Below are positions 52,055-60,834 of a stretch of DNA of 64,000 nt, piece after piece; the first letter of the stretch is position 1; the number at the start of each line of letters is the position of its first letter. The notes below the pieces were generated by a model. That model saw only the letters and a program-made list of their open reading frames with translations, searched no databases and was not told the DNA's origin. The position numbers were made by a program, and so were the translations under genes. The DNA is from Poindextera sp041691315 (GTDB lineage: Bacteria > Pseudomonadota > Alphaproteobacteria > Caulobacterales > Caulobacteraceae), in contig JBEPUW010000011.1 in assembly GCA_041691315.1 (NCBI GenBank), forward strand, positions 1-64,000. The letters run 5' to 3'.

Positions 52055-53134
52055 ATGGAAGACGGCGTTCTGGACGACCTGACCATGATTCTGCCGCCGC
52101 TTTTGCGGTCGCTGGAGGCGCTGGGCTTTGCCGCCCGCAACCTCAACCCGGCCCAATACGGCCTGGTGCTGGAGACCATCGGCTCGCCCGACGCGGCGCT
52201 GCGCCTGGTGCGGCCCAACCTGGACGCGTGGCCCGAGGACCTGGCGCCGATGCGCGAGCGCCTGACTGCCGCCAGGGACGCGGTGCTCGACGCCTTCGAC
52301 GGCCTGCGCGCCGCGCCGGACGATGCCGATGGCCTGCGCGCCGCCTTCCGCGCGCTCCGCCTCTTACCGCGCGCCCAGGAAGCGCTCTACCCGCTCGCCG
52401 CCGGCCTGCCGCCGGTCAGCCGCTTCTTCCTGGCGCCGGCGCGCCGCGAAGACCCGGATCTGCAGGCCCGCCTGACTGGGGCCGAGCCGCGCGAAGACGC
52501 TGGCCTGGTGCACATCGATGACGCACCGGGCGGGGGCGGCGGCTTTTCCATGTACGTGCCCGAGGACTACACGCCCGACCGGCCATGGCCGCTGGTGATG
52601 GCCCTGCACGGCGGCGGCGGCAATGGCCGCAGCTTCCTGTGGAGCTGGCTGCGCGACGCCCGCGGCCAGGGCGCCATCCTGATCGCGCCCACCGCCGTCG
52701 GTCAGACCTGGGCGCTCTCCGGGCCGGACGGCGACACGCCGAACCTCGCCCGCATCCTCGACCTGGCCCGCCGGGGCTGGAACCTCGACGAGCGGCGCCT
52801 GTTGCTGACCGGGATGAGCGACGGCGGCACCTTCACCTATGTCAGCGGTCTGGAGGCGGACTCGCCGTTCACCCACCTGGCCCCGGTCTCCGCCTCCTTC
52901 CACCCGATGATCGCCCAGATGGCCGATGCGGAGCGGATGCGCGATCTGCCGATCTATCTGGTGCACGGGGCGCTGGACTGGATGTTCCCGGTCGACGTGG
53001 CGCGCGGCGCCAACGAGGCCCTGACGGCGGCGGGGGCGGACGTCACCTATCGCGAGATCGCCGATCTTAGCCACGCCTATCCGCGCGAGGAGAACCCGGC
53101 GATCCTGGATTGGCTGAATAGGGGCCTCGCATGA
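52055..53134 (+). CDS. Alpha/beta hydrolase (PHB depolymerase/esterase-like)
   Basis: A 359-residue protein. Residues about 1-155 are a helical N-terminal region (LLRSLEALGFAARNLNPAQYG to LLPRAQEALYPLAAG). The hydrolase domain then has the oxyanion segment MALHGGGGNGRSFLW, the nucleophile elbow LLLTGMSDGGTFT, the acid in VHGALDWMFPVD and the catalytic histidine in ADLSHAYPREE. It has no signal peptide and is probably cytoplasmic. The ATG at 52055 follows GGGAGACCAGG. It is coupled (4-base overlap) to the UBP zinc finger gene. Confidence 0.85.
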   Translation: MEDGVLDDLTMILPPLLRSLEALGFAARNLNPAQYGLVLETIGSPDAALRLVRPNLDAWPEDLAPMRERLTAARDAVLDAFDGLRAAPDDADGLRAAFRALRLLPRAQEALYPLAAGLPPVSRFFLAPARREDPDLQARLTGAEPREDAGLVHIDDAPGGGGGFSMYVPEDYTPDRPWPLVMALHGGGGNGRSFLWSWLRDARGQGAILIAPTAVGQTWALSGPDGDTPNLARILDLARRGWNLDERRLLLTGMSDGGTFTYVSGLEADSPFTHLAPVSASFHPMIAQMADAERMRDLPIYLVHGALDWMFPVDVARGANEALTAAGADVTYREIADLSHAYPREENPAILDWLNRGLA

Positions 53135-53439
53135 GCAACGACTGCGCTCACCTAGGAACCATCCGGACGGTGACGCCAAGCGCCAAGGGCTGCGAGGAGT
53201 GCCTGAAAATGGGCGCGATCTGGCTGCACCTGCGCATCTGCCGCACTTGCGGCCACGTCGGCTGTTGCGACGACTCGCCGAACAAGCACGCCACCAAGCA
53301 CTTCCACGCGACCAGCCATCCGATCATCGAGGGCTACGACCCGCCGGAGGGCTGGGGCTGGTGCTACGTCGACGAGGTGATGTTCGACCTCTCCGACCGC
53401 TTGACCCCGCAGCTCGGCCCGATCCCGCGCTACTACTGA
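53131..53439 (+). CDS. UBP-type zinc finger protein
   Basis: A 102-residue protein that is essentially one UBP-type zinc finger: CAHLGTIRTVTPSAKGCEECLKMGAIWLHLRICRTCGHVGCCDDS, then NKHATKHFHATSHPII. The Cys and His metal ligands are all present. In eukaryotes this fold binds ubiquitin C-termini; bacterial copies have no known ubiquitin partner and may bind other C-terminal tails. It overlaps the esterase gene by 4 bases and is convergent with the amidase gene. Confidence 0.9.
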   Translation: MSNDCAHLGTIRTVTPSAKGCEECLKMGAIWLHLRICRTCGHVGCCDDSPNKHATKHFHATSHPIIEGYDPPEGWGWCYVDEVMFDLSDRLTPQLGPIPRYY

Positions 53440-53468
53440 GGCCGCGAGGCACGATCTGCACGAGCCGG

Positions 53469-55010
53469 TCAGCGGTTCGGCGCCGCCGCCAGCGCCGCCT
53501 CGGGCGTCGTCTCCAGCGAGGCGAGGTAGGTCGGCGGTTTGCGGGCCTTGGTCGCTTGTTCGAAGGCGTGGCCAAGCGCCAGCAGCACAGCCTCGCTCCA
53601 GGCCGGGCCGATGAAGGAGAGGCCGACCGGCAGGCCCTGGACCTGGCCCATGGGCACGGTCAGGTGCGGATGGCCGGACACCGCCGGCAGTTGCGAGGAG
53701 CGGCCATTGGTGTGGTCACCGGCGGCGAAATCGAACCGCGAGGCTGGCCCGTAGCTGGGCGCGATCAGGGCGTCGAGTTGGTGCTCGGCGATCAGCCTGT
53801 CGATCCCATCCGCGCCAGCCTGGCGCAAGCCGTCGGCGCGCGCCTTGAGGTAGGCCTCGTCGGTCGGGCCCTTGGTGGCCTCGGCCAATTCGAAGAACTC
53901 CTGGCCGAACAGCGCCAGCTCGCGGGTGCTGGCGGCGTTGAAGGCGATCAGATCGGCCAGGGTGCGGGTCTTCACGGTCGCCGGCGTGGTGGCGAGATAG
54001 GCGTTGAGGTCGCTTTTCAGTTCACTCAGCAGGACGGCGCGCTCGTTGGCGCCCAGTTCGGGCGGCGGCTTGTAATCGGCGAGCTCGACCACCTCGGCGC
54101 CCTGCCCCTTCAACAGCACCACCGCCGCGGCGAAGACCCCATCGACGGTTGGCGAGAGGCCGGCGGCGAAGCCGAGGAGGCCCAGCCGTTTGCCCTTCAG
54201 GCTGGCCGCCTCGAGCTCGGCGGCATAGTCGCAGGCGTGGTCGTCGGCCTGCGCCGTCGCGGGGTCGGTCGGATCGGCCCCGGCCATGGCGGTGAGCAGG
54301 ATGGCTGCGTCCCTGACGCTGCGCGCCATCGGTCCCGGCGTGTCCTGGCTGTGCGAGATGGGCACGACATGGGTGCGTGAGACCAGTCCGACCGTCGGCT
54401 TCAATCCCACCAGCCCGGCGACCGAGGACGGCGCGGTGACCGACCCGTCCGTCTCGGTGCCGACGCCAATTGCGGCCAGCGAAGCGGCGATCGCCGAGCC
54501 CGTCCCCGACGACGAGCCGCAGGAGCTGCGGTCCAGCACATAGGGGTTCTTCACCAGGCCGCCGACGGCCGACCAGCCGCTGACCGAACGGGTCGAGCGG
54601 ATATTGGCCCATTCGGACAGGTTGGTCTTACCCAGGATGACCGCGCCCGCCGCCTTCAGCCGCGCGATCACTGGGGCGTCGCGCAGCGTGACGTTGTCGC
54701 TCAGCGCCAACGAGCCGGCCGTGGTCGCCGTGCCGTCGTCGGTGTCGATATTGTCCTTCACCAGCACCGGGACGCCATGCAGCGGCCCGCGCGAGGCGCC
54801 GGCGCGCCGCTCGTCGTCCAGCCGGCGCGCGTCGTCCATGGCCTTCGGATTGAGCGCGATGACGCTGCGCAGGGTCGGCCCCGACCGGTCGATCGCCTCG
54901 ATCCTGGCCAGGTAGGCCGCCACCAGGCCGGCCGAGTCCACGGCGCCCGCGGCCATGGCGGCCTGCAGCTCGGTCACCGACTTTTCCACCACCGGATAGT
55001 GCTCGCTCAT
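53469..55010 (-). CDS. Amidase-signature family enzyme
   Basis: A 513-residue amidase with the Ser-cis-Ser-Lys triad: the lysine in HGVPVLVKDNIDT, and the serines in SSCGSSSGTGSAIAASLAAIGVGTETDGSVTAPSSVAGLVGLKPT. The C-terminal LTVPMGQVQGLPVGLSFIG is typical. Substrates may be amides, peptide amides or, less likely here, Glu-tRNA, because no gatB/gatC genes are present. The ATG at 55010 follows GGGAGGCAGCC; an in-frame start at 55043 is less likely. It is separated from an AT-rich gap of 256 bases. Confidence 0.9.
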   Translation of the reverse strand: MSEHYPVVEKSVTELQAAMAAGAVDSAGLVAAYLARIEAIDRSGPTLRSVIALNPKAMDDARRLDDERRAGASRGPLHGVPVLVKDNIDTDDGTATTAGSLALSDNVTLRDAPVIARLKAAGAVILGKTNLSEWANIRSTRSVSGWSAVGGLVKNPYVLDRSSCGSSSGTGSAIAASLAAIGVGTETDGSVTAPSSVAGLVGLKPTVGLVSRTHVVPISHSQDTPGPMARSVRDAAILLTAMAGADPTDPATAQADDHACDYAAELEAASLKGKRLGLLGFAAGLSPTVDGVFAAAVVLLKGQGAEVVELADYKPPPELGANERAVLLSELKSDLNAYLATTPATVKTRTLADLIAFNAASTRELALFGQEFFELAEATKGPTDEAYLKARADGLRQAGADGIDRLIAEHQLDALIAPSYGPASRFDFAAGDHTNGRSSQLPAVSGHPHLTVPMGQVQGLPVGLSFIGPAWSEAVLLALGHAFEQATKARKPPTYLASLETTPEAALAAAPNR

Positions 55011-55266
55011 TGGCTGCCTCCCGTTGTGCGCGGAGGGTGGCACACCGCGCCGGTCCGATCCAAATGATGTGGCCCTGGACGTCCGACAGAAGCAATGAAA
55101 TCGGCGATACGACCGGTCAACAGAACCCTGCCGATTCTCTTCACACCAACTCCCAATCGTTACTAAAGTATTACCATGTATAGGCCGTATTTGGTCAAAA
55201 TTTCGCCCACTTCAACACTTAAGTTCCGAGGCTGTTAGCCATGATTTACGCCAAACGGGGAGGCGG

Positions 55267-55503
55267 ATGATGAGCGGAAATGAAGTCGAACAGAGGTTGG
55301 CCGTGCAGGAGGCGCTGGTCAGCGCCCTCATCACCCACGCCGCCAATCGCGGCATGATCGCCGACATGGTCTATGAGGCGAAGGTCCGGCTGGGCTTTCC
55401 CATGAGCCCTGGCGAAAAGGTGGTCCGCGCCGGCGTGCTCGACCAGCTCGAGACGGTGCTGGACCAGTTGGACAACCGCCCGCTCGCCCTTTCGATGCGC
55501 TGA
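55267..55503 (+). CDS. 78-residue protein of unknown function
   Basis: Starts with ATG 55267 after GGGGAGGCGG (a second ATG follows at 55270). The product is helical: VEQRLAVQEALVSALITHAANRGMIADMVYEAKVRLGFP, then SPGEKVVRAGVLDQLETVLDQLDN. It has no membrane helix or signal peptide. A 9-codon frame (55241-55270) overlaps its start but is probably chance. The upstream 256-base gap (55011-55266) is AT-rich with no clear structure; it is presumably the promoter region. No family was recognised. Confidence 0.65.
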   Translation: MMSGNEVEQRLAVQEALVSALITHAANRGMIADMVYEAKVRLGFPMSPGEKVVRAGVLDQLETVLDQLDNRPLALSMR

Positions 55504-55645
55504 CGCGGGCGTCTCCGCGAACGCCGCTTGAACAGCGGGTTTCCAATCGCCACTTATGTTGGGTTCGCCCGAGACCGAGGGAGCGCCTGACAGGGTTCTC
55601 GAGGCCTAAAGGCGGACGAAGTCGCTTCGTTCGAGGGCTTCGCCG

Positions 55646-56071
55646 ATGAACCGTACGATCCTGTTCGACAGTCCGTTCCTGCTCGGTTTCGAGCACACGC
55701 GTTCGCTGATCGAACGTGCGGCCAAGGCCGCCGCCGAAAGCTATCCGCCCTACAATGTGGAGGACGCCGGAGACGGCCGGCTCCGCATCAGCCTGGCGGT
55801 GGCGGGCTTTTCGCCGGACCAGCTGCATGTGGTGGTTGAGGACAACCAGCTCACGGTGGCCGGGCGCAAGGACGGCGAGACGAGAGACGCAGACGATCGC
55901 GCCTTTCTGCATCGCGGCATCGCCGCGCGCGGCTTCCTTAGAACCTTCGTCCTCGCCGACGGGCTTGAGGTCAGCGACGCGGTGCTGGAGCACGGTCTGC
56001 TCCACATCGATCTCGTGCTGCCAGAGCCCGCGAAAAGGACCAGGCGGATACCGATAAGGACGGCCGGCTGA
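55646..56071 (+). CDS. Small heat shock protein, Hsp20/IbpA family
   Basis: A 141-residue ATP-independent holdase. The alpha-crystallin domain covers about residues 33-125 (YPPYNVEDAGDGRLRISLAVAGF, QLHVVVEDNQLTVAGRKDG, IAARGFLRTFVLADGLEV, LEHGLLHIDLVLPEP), followed by the C-terminal RRIPI anchor for oligomers. A CTTGAA (55527) and a CTTATGTTGG (55553) resemble parts of RpoH promoters, but the spacing of 22 is too long. It is followed 46 bases later by the DUF1150 gene, its usual partner in alphaproteobacteria. Confidence 0.93.
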   Translation: MNRTILFDSPFLLGFEHTRSLIERAAKAAAESYPPYNVEDAGDGRLRISLAVAGFSPDQLHVVVEDNQLTVAGRKDGETRDADDRAFLHRGIAARGFLRTFVLADGLEVSDAVLEHGLLHIDLVLPEPAKRTRRIPIRTAG

Positions 56072-56117
56072 ACCTTGCGGTCGTTCAACGCGTTGAGTTT
56101 TTGAAAAGGAGGCGGTC

Positions 56118-56375
56118 ATGACGACGCCTGAATTCTCCACCGAAGCTTTCGCCGCTCTTGGCGCGCCCGATCTGGTCTATGTCCGGCCGATCAAGGCCCG
56201 CGAAATTCTCGCCTCGACTCCGATCGAAGAGAGCAGGAGCTTCTCCATCGACCCCGACCAGATTCTCTATGCGGTCCACCGCGCCGACGGCGAACGCCTG
56301 GCGGTGATGGGCGACCGCGAATCCGCCGTCGCCGCCGCCCTGGCCAACGACCTCGCCCCGGTCTCGGTGCACTAA
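56118..56375 (+). CDS. DUF1150 family protein
   Basis: An 85-residue protein: FSTEAFAALGAPDLVYVRPIKA, then IDPDQILYAVHRADGERLAVMGDRESAVAAALANDLAPVSVH, a domain found mainly in alphaproteobacteria and often next to small heat shock genes. Function unknown. It has a strong ribosome binding site, AAAAGGAGG, before the ATG. A terminator-like hairpin starts 6 bases after its stop. Confidence 0.85.
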   Translation: MTTPEFSTEAFAALGAPDLVYVRPIKAREILASTPIEESRSFSIDPDQILYAVHRADGERLAVMGDRESAVAAALANDLAPVSVH

Positions 56376-56381
56376 AGACAA

Positions 56382-56406
56382 CCTCTCCCAGAGGGAGCGA
56401 TTTTTT
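56382..56406 (+). terminator. Rho-independent terminator of the hsp20-DUF1150 unit
   Basis: CTCCC and GGGAG pair as CTCTCCC-AGA-GGGAGCG (one mismatch), followed by A and TTTTTT. The T-tract runs into the stop codon of the convergent ptsN gene, so the two transcripts end against each other. The plus strand has the clear T-tract. Confidence 0.75.
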
Positions 56407-56872
56407 ACGCCGCCGACGGCCGCGCTTCTTGCGCGAGAAGGGCGTGGATGGCGTCGGGGGTGCGGGCCTGGCGCAGTTGCTGGCGTAGGTCCTTCTGGCG
56501 CAGCAGGCGCGCGACCCGGGCCAGGGCGCGCAGATGTTCGGAGCCGGCGTCCGCCGGCGCGAACAGCGCGAAGATCAGATCGACCGGCGCGCCGTCGATC
56601 GCATCGAAATCCACCGGGGCCTCAAGGCGCAGAAAGACGCCGCGCATGCGATCGAGCCCGGCCAGCCGCGCGTGCGGCACGGCGACGCCCGAGCCGACAC
56701 CGGTCGAGCTGGTCTGTTCGCGGGCCAGCAGCGCGTCCAGCACCTCGCCGGCATCCAGGTTGAAGCGCCGCGCCGCCGTCTCCGCCAACAGCGACAGGGC
56801 CTGGCGTTTGGTGTGCGCGGACAGCTTCGGCGTGATGGCCCGCCGGTCCAGCAAATCTTCGATAGTGATCAA
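56405..56872 (-). CDS. ptsN: PTS IIA-like nitrogen regulatory protein
   Basis: EIIA-Ntr of the nitrogen phosphotransfer system, which signals nitrogen/potassium state and regulates transport and RpoN-linked functions. TTG at 56872 gives 155 residues beginning LITIEDLLDRRAITPKLSAHTKRQ, the usual length; an upstream TTG (56920) is in frame and cannot be excluded. The phosphorylated histidine lies in GVGSGVAVPHARL; further on is GAPVDLIFALFAPADAGSEHLRALARVARLL. It is downstream of hpf and rpoN, the conserved order. Confidence 0.93.
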   Translation of the reverse strand: MITIEDLLDRRAITPKLSAHTKRQALSLLAETAARRFNLDAGEVLDALLAREQTSSTGVGSGVAVPHARLAGLDRMRGVFLRLEAPVDFDAIDGAPVDLIFALFAPADAGSEHLRALARVARLLRQKDLRQQLRQARTPDAIHALLAQEARPSAA

Positions 56873-56959
56873 GACGCCCGCCCGTGGTGACTGTACAAAC
56901 CGAAACGCTTCGACCGCCAAAACGTCCGCAGCGGAAGTTTGCTCCCGACCCGTTCTTGG

Positions 56960-57580
56960 TCAGTCGCGCCCCTCGGCTTCGAGCGCGCTGGTGGTGCGCT
57001 CCGGATCGATCCAGCCGATGTTTCCGTCGGGCCGGCGATATACCACCGATAATCCGCCGTGGGCGGCGTTTCTAAACACGATTGTTTGAGATTCAGTCAG
57101 GTCCAGCTGCATCACCGCCATCGAAACGGTCATGCTGCGCAAGGGGGATTGGGTTTCGGCGATGATCATGGCGGCCGGAGGCCCGTGGCCTTCCGCCGCA
57201 TCCCAGCCGTCCTCGTCCTCGGTGTCCTCCGGCGCGCGCAGCACATAGAGGGCCGCGGTCTCCGCCTGCTTGGCGTTGGCGGCCACCGAATGGCTCTTCA
57301 GCCGCCGCTTGTAGCGCCGGATGCGGGTCTCGATCTTGTCCAGCGCGGTGCTGAAGGCGCCGTGGGCATCGGCCCCCAGCCCATGACTCTGCAGCTGCTG
57401 GCCCGAGGCCAGGGTGACGGCGCAATCGACCTTGAAGCTGTGGCCGTCGCGGCTGACCACCACCTCGGCGTCGCCGCCGCGGTCGAAATATTTGCCGATG
57501 CTGGAGAGGAGTTCGTCGGTGACCCGGGTCTTCAGGGATTCGCCGATAGCGACATGTTTGCCGGAGACTTGAACTTGCAT
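56960..57580 (-). CDS. hpf: Ribosome hibernation promoting factor, long form
   Basis: Binds 70S ribosomes in stationary phase and, in the long form, pairs them into 100S dimers through its C-terminal domain. At 206 residues it has MQVQVSGKHVAIGESLKTRV and then a beta-alpha domain (FKVDCAVTLASGQQLQSHG, HGAFSTALDKIETRIRRYKRRLK), and a C-terminal domain about 145-200 with MDLTESQTIVFRNAAHGGLSVVYRRPDGNIGWI-type sequence. It sits between rpoN and ptsN, as is common in proteobacteria. Confidence 0.95.
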   Translation of the reverse strand: MQVQVSGKHVAIGESLKTRVTDELLSSIGKYFDRGGDAEVVVSRDGHSFKVDCAVTLASGQQLQSHGLGADAHGAFSTALDKIETRIRRYKRRLKSHSVAANAKQAETAALYVLRAPEDTEDEDGWDAAEGHGPPAAMIIAETQSPLRSMTVSMAVMQLDLTESQTIVFRNAAHGGLSVVYRRPDGNIGWIDPERTTSALEAEGRD

Positions 57581-57637
57581 GAACGGCAGTCGAGACCCTG
57601 AGCCCAGGGGAAGTCAAGCGTAGCGGAGACCCTTAGG

Positions 57638-59170
57638 TCAGCACGCTTCCTTGAGCATCCGCCGCCGTTCCACCGAGGACGGGATGCGCATGGCCTCGCG
57701 ATACTTGGCCACGGTGCGGCGCGCGATGTCGACGCCGGTCTCGTTGAGGATTTCGACGATGCGATCGTCGGAGAGCACGGTCTCCGGCTCGACCTCGGAC
57801 TCGATCAGCTGGCGGATCTTGTGGCGCACGCTTTCGGCCGAGTGGGCGGCGCCGCCGTCGCTGGACTGGATGGCGGCGGTGAAGAAGAACTTCATCTCGA
57901 ACACCCCGCGCGGGGTGGCGAGATACTTGTTCGAGGTCACCCGGCTGACGGTGGATTCGTGCATGCCGATCGCCTCGGCCACAGTTTTCAGGTTCAGCGG
58001 CCGCAGGTGCTCGACGCCGAACGCCAGAAAGCCGTCCTGCTGGCGCACGATCTCCGAGGCCACCTTCAATATGGTCTTGGCCCGCTGATCCAGGCTGCGC
58101 ACCAGCCAGTTGGCCGAGGCCAGGCAATCGGCGACAAAGGTCTTGTCGGCGTCCGTGCGCGCGCCGCCGGAGACGCGGGCGTGGTAGCGCTGGTCGACCA
58201 GCAGACGTGGCAGGGCGTCGGAGTTCAATTCCACGTGCCAGAGGCCGCCAAGGCTCTCGCGCACCATGGCGTCCGGCGTGATCGGGGCGGCTGGCTCGCC
58301 GCCGAAGGCCGCGCCTGGTCGCGGCGTCAGGGCGCGGAGTTCCGCCAACATCTCCCTTAAGTCTTCCTCATCGACGTCGCAGGCGCGGCGAAGACCGCTC
58401 ATGTCGCGCTTGGCGAGCAGGTCCAGATTGTCCAAGAGCGCCGACATCGCCGGGTCGCAGCGGTCGCGCTCGATCAGCTGCAGGCGCAGGCACTCGGCCA
58501 CGTCGCGGGCGAAGACGCCGGTGGGCTCGAAGCCCTGCAACCGGGTCAGCACGGCTTGCGCCTTCTCCGGCGCGCAACCGAGGCGCTCGGCCACCTCGTC
58601 CAGGTCCAGGCGCAGATAGCCGCCCTCGTCGACCCCGTCGATCAGCACCTGGGCGATCAGATAGTCGGGGCCTGAAAACCCGGCGACCGCCAGTTGGTCG
58701 GCCAGGTGTTCGCTGAGCGTCTTGGCGCGCTGGGCGCCGCCTTCCAGCGTCTGTTCCTCGCCGTCGAAGCCACCGCCGCGGCCGGCGCGCGACCAGTCGA
58801 TGGCGCCGCCGGTCTGGTAGGTCTCCCCGCCGGAATCGGCGCCGTGGACATTCAGGCCCTCACCAGGCGACGTGTCGGCATAGAGGTCTGACGGCGCGGC
58901 ATCCATGTCAGCGGCGGCGGCTGATTCCGTGATGCGATCGAGCGCGGTTTCGCCGATCTCGACCTCGCGTTCGGCGTGGGCGGGCGCGTCCGTCTCGCCG
59001 TCGGAATCGCGCTCGTCGCGCTGCAACAGCGGATTGCGCTCAAGCTCGCCCTCGACATAGGTCTCGAGCTCGACGCTGGACAGCTGCAGAAGCTTGATCG
59101 CCTGCTGCAGTTGCGGCGTGATGACGAGGCCCTGGCCTTGCCTCAACTCTAATCGGGGACTGAGCGCCAC
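57638..59170 (-). CDS. rpoN: RNA polymerase sigma-54 factor
   Basis: Alternative sigma factor for promoters with -24/-12 elements, activated by enhancer-binding ATPases. From GTG 59170 (after GGAGGGC) the protein has 510 residues: region I QGQGLVITPQLQQAIKLLQLSSVELETYV, an acidic region II, the core-binding part LSEHLADQLAV to FEPTGVFARDVAECL, and the C-terminal helix-turn-helix and RpoN box ARRTVAKYREAMRIPSSVERRR. It is downstream of lptB and upstream of hpf; a copy of the intergenic repeat lies in the 266-base gap before it. Confidence 0.96.
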   Translation of the reverse strand: MALSPRLELRQGQGLVITPQLQQAIKLLQLSSVELETYVEGELERNPLLQRDERDSDGETDAPAHAEREVEIGETALDRITESAAAADMDAAPSDLYADTSPGEGLNVHGADSGGETYQTGGAIDWSRAGRGGGFDGEEQTLEGGAQRAKTLSEHLADQLAVAGFSGPDYLIAQVLIDGVDEGGYLRLDLDEVAERLGCAPEKAQAVLTRLQGFEPTGVFARDVAECLRLQLIERDRCDPAMSALLDNLDLLAKRDMSGLRRACDVDEEDLREMLAELRALTPRPGAAFGGEPAAPITPDAMVRESLGGLWHVELNSDALPRLLVDQRYHARVSGGARTDADKTFVADCLASANWLVRSLDQRAKTILKVASEIVRQQDGFLAFGVEHLRPLNLKTVAEAIGMHESTVSRVTSNKYLATPRGVFEMKFFFTAAIQSSDGGAAHSAESVRHKIRQLIESEVEPETVLSDDRIVEILNETGVDIARRTVAKYREAMRIPSSVERRRMLKEAC

Positions 59171-59288
59171 GCGCCCTCCTGGCCTGAATCTTGCCTCAGA
59201 CCTTAGGGCGGCCTTTGCCACCGACTGGTTAATGCCGGTCGGGAATAGGGCCAAAATTTGGCAGCCTGGACCGCGGCCGCACCCCTCC

Positions 59289-59417
59289 CCGTCATCGCCC
59301 GGTTTATCCGGGCGATCCATGAACGCCAACATGTCCGATGATCCTCGGCGGCTGCCGCCGCGCGAACTCTCACTCGCCCGTGTTCATGGGTGGCCCGAAC
59401 AAGTCGGGCCATGACGG
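59289..59417 (+). repeat. Intergenic multi-arm repeat, copy C (swapped left arm)
   Basis: Ends CCGTCAT and ATGACGG and the right hairpin GGCCCGAACAAGTCGGGCC match copies A and B. The left hairpin differs: ATCGCCCGG-TTTA-TCCGGGCGAT is a near-perfect dyad of unrelated sequence in the same place, and the pair CCATGAAC/GTTCATGG is kept. The middle part is shorter. It lies between rpoN and lptB. Confidence 0.85.
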
Positions 59418-59436
59418 TGGAGGTTTGGTCGGGAAT

Positions 59437-60192
59437 TCAGCTGAACCGGTCGCCGAGGTAGACGCGTCTCACTTCCGGGTCGGCGAGGATCTCGTCGGGG
59501 GCGCCTTCGAACAGCACCTCGCCGGCGTGGATGATCGAGGCGCGGTCGATGATGTCGAGGGTCTCGCGCACATTGTGGTCGGTGATCAGGATGCCGATGC
59601 CGCGGCCCTTGAGGTAGGCGATCACCTCGCGGATGTCGGCCATGGCCAGCGGGTCGATGCCGGCGAAGGGCTCGTCCAGCAGCATGAAGTCAGGCTCGCT
59701 GGCCAGGGCGCGGGCGATCTCGACCCGGCGGCGCTCACCGCCGGAGAGCGAGACCGCCGGCGCCGCGCGCAGATGCTCGATGCGCAGCTCTTCCAAGAGG
59801 CCGTCGACCGTGACCCGGGCGCGCTTATCGCTGGGCTCGCGCATCTCGACCACGGCCATGATGTTTTCTTCCACCGTCATGCCACGGAAGATCGACGCCT
59901 CCTGCGGCAGGTAGCCCACCCCCATGCGGGCGCGCTGGTACATGGGCTGGGCGGTGATGTTCTCGCCGTCGAGCCAGATGGCGCCGTAGTCGACGCCGAT
60001 CAGGCCGGTGATCATGTAGAAACAGGTGGTCTTGCCGGCGCCGTTCGGACCCAAGAGGCCGGCGACCTCGCCGCGCGCCAGCCGCAGGCTGACGTTCGAG
60101 ACCACCTTGCGGCCGCGGAACGACTTGCCGATCGCATCGGCGAACAGCCCGGTTCCGGCCGTGGCCGAATGTTTGATGGTCTCAAGCTTCAT
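59437..60192 (-). CDS. lptB: LPS export ABC transporter ATP-binding protein
   Basis: ATPase of the LptB2FGC complex that extracts lipopolysaccharide from the inner membrane. At 251 residues it has Walker A LLGPNGAGKTTCFYMITGL, the Q-loop GYLPQEASIFRGMTVEENIMA, signature LSGGERRRVEIARAL, Walker B LLDEPFAGIDP and the H-loop ILITDHNVRETL. It is downstream of lptA, with the stop about 20 bases after the repeat copy C. Confidence 0.97.
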   Translation of the reverse strand: MKLETIKHSATAGTGLFADAIGKSFRGRKVVSNVSLRLARGEVAGLLGPNGAGKTTCFYMITGLIGVDYGAIWLDGENITAQPMYQRARMGVGYLPQEASIFRGMTVEENIMAVVEMREPSDKRARVTVDGLLEELRIEHLRAAPAVSLSGGERRRVEIARALASEPDFMLLDEPFAGIDPLAMADIREVIAYLKGRGIGILITDHNVRETLDIIDRASIIHAGEVLFEGAPDEILADPEVRRVYLGDRFS

Positions 60193-60220
60193 CGCGACGC
60201 TTTCCGAGCCCAGGCGGTCG

Positions 60221-60796
60221 TCAAGGCTTGGTCGGCGCGGATTGGAACAGCCCGACGCCCTGGCTGCCGGGATAGAGCACCGAGCGGACCCGGTTGGCCG
60301 CGCCGGCGCCCTTGGCGTTGGACTCCATGGTGGCGTGCTGGGTGTCGGTATTGATCACCAGCCGGTTGCCGACCACGACGTTCTTGCCCTGGCTGATCAC
60401 CACGTCGCCGGTGAGTGTGATGGTCTTGGCGTCGGCCAGATAGACCGCGTCGTCGCCCTTCACCACCTCGCTTGGCGTCACGTAATAGACCGAGCCGTGC
60501 GCCTCCATGCGATCCAGCGCGCCGCATTTGCTGGTAGGGCCGCCGCCCGGCGCGGTTTGGGCCTGGGCGGGGCCCGCCTTGGCGTAGATGTTGAGCAGGT
60601 TGGTGCGCAGGCGGCTGGTGCCCTGCAAGGCCTCGACATTGCCGCGATAGATGGCCAGACACTGCTGCGGCTGGGCTTCCAGCTGGTCGGCGGTGACGTC
60701 GACGGGGCCGTTGGAGCCGGACGACAGCTGCGCGAAGGCTGGCGCGGCGGCCAGGCTGAACACCGACAAAACCACGGCCGTCCGCATCATCGCCAT
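60221..60796 (-). CDS. lptA: Periplasmic LPS transport protein
   Basis: OstA/LptA domain protein that forms the periplasmic bridge for lipopolysaccharide. At 191 residues it has a signal peptide (MAMMRTAVVLSVFSLAAAPAFA), then VDVTADQLEAQPQQCLAIYRGNVEALQG, MEAHGSVYYVTPSEVVKGDDAVYLADAKTITLTGDVVISQGKNVVVGNRLVIN. The 28-base gap to lptB fits a single operon. It is less conserved than lptB, as usual. Confidence 0.94.
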   Translation of the reverse strand: MAMMRTAVVLSVFSLAAAPAFAQLSSGSNGPVDVTADQLEAQPQQCLAIYRGNVEALQGTSRLRTNLLNIYAKAGPAQAQTAPGGGPTSKCGALDRMEAHGSVYYVTPSEVVKGDDAVYLADAKTITLTGDVVISQGKNVVVGNRLVINTDTQHATMESNAKGAGAANRVRSVLYPGSQGVGLFQSAPTKP

Positions 60797-60834
60797 TCAC
60801 ATCCTTGAAGCTATCGGGGCCGCCAGCGCCTTAT

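Noticed and set aside
55241..55270. 9-codon frame overlapping the start of the 78-residue gene
   Set aside because: Too short for support; it uses no ribosome binding site of its own and could arise by chance.
55527..55562. RpoH-like promoter upstream of hsp20 (CTTGAA and CTTATGTTGG)
   Set aside because: Each element matches the alphaproteobacterial heat-shock consensus, but the spacing of 22 bases is too long compared with the usual 17-18.
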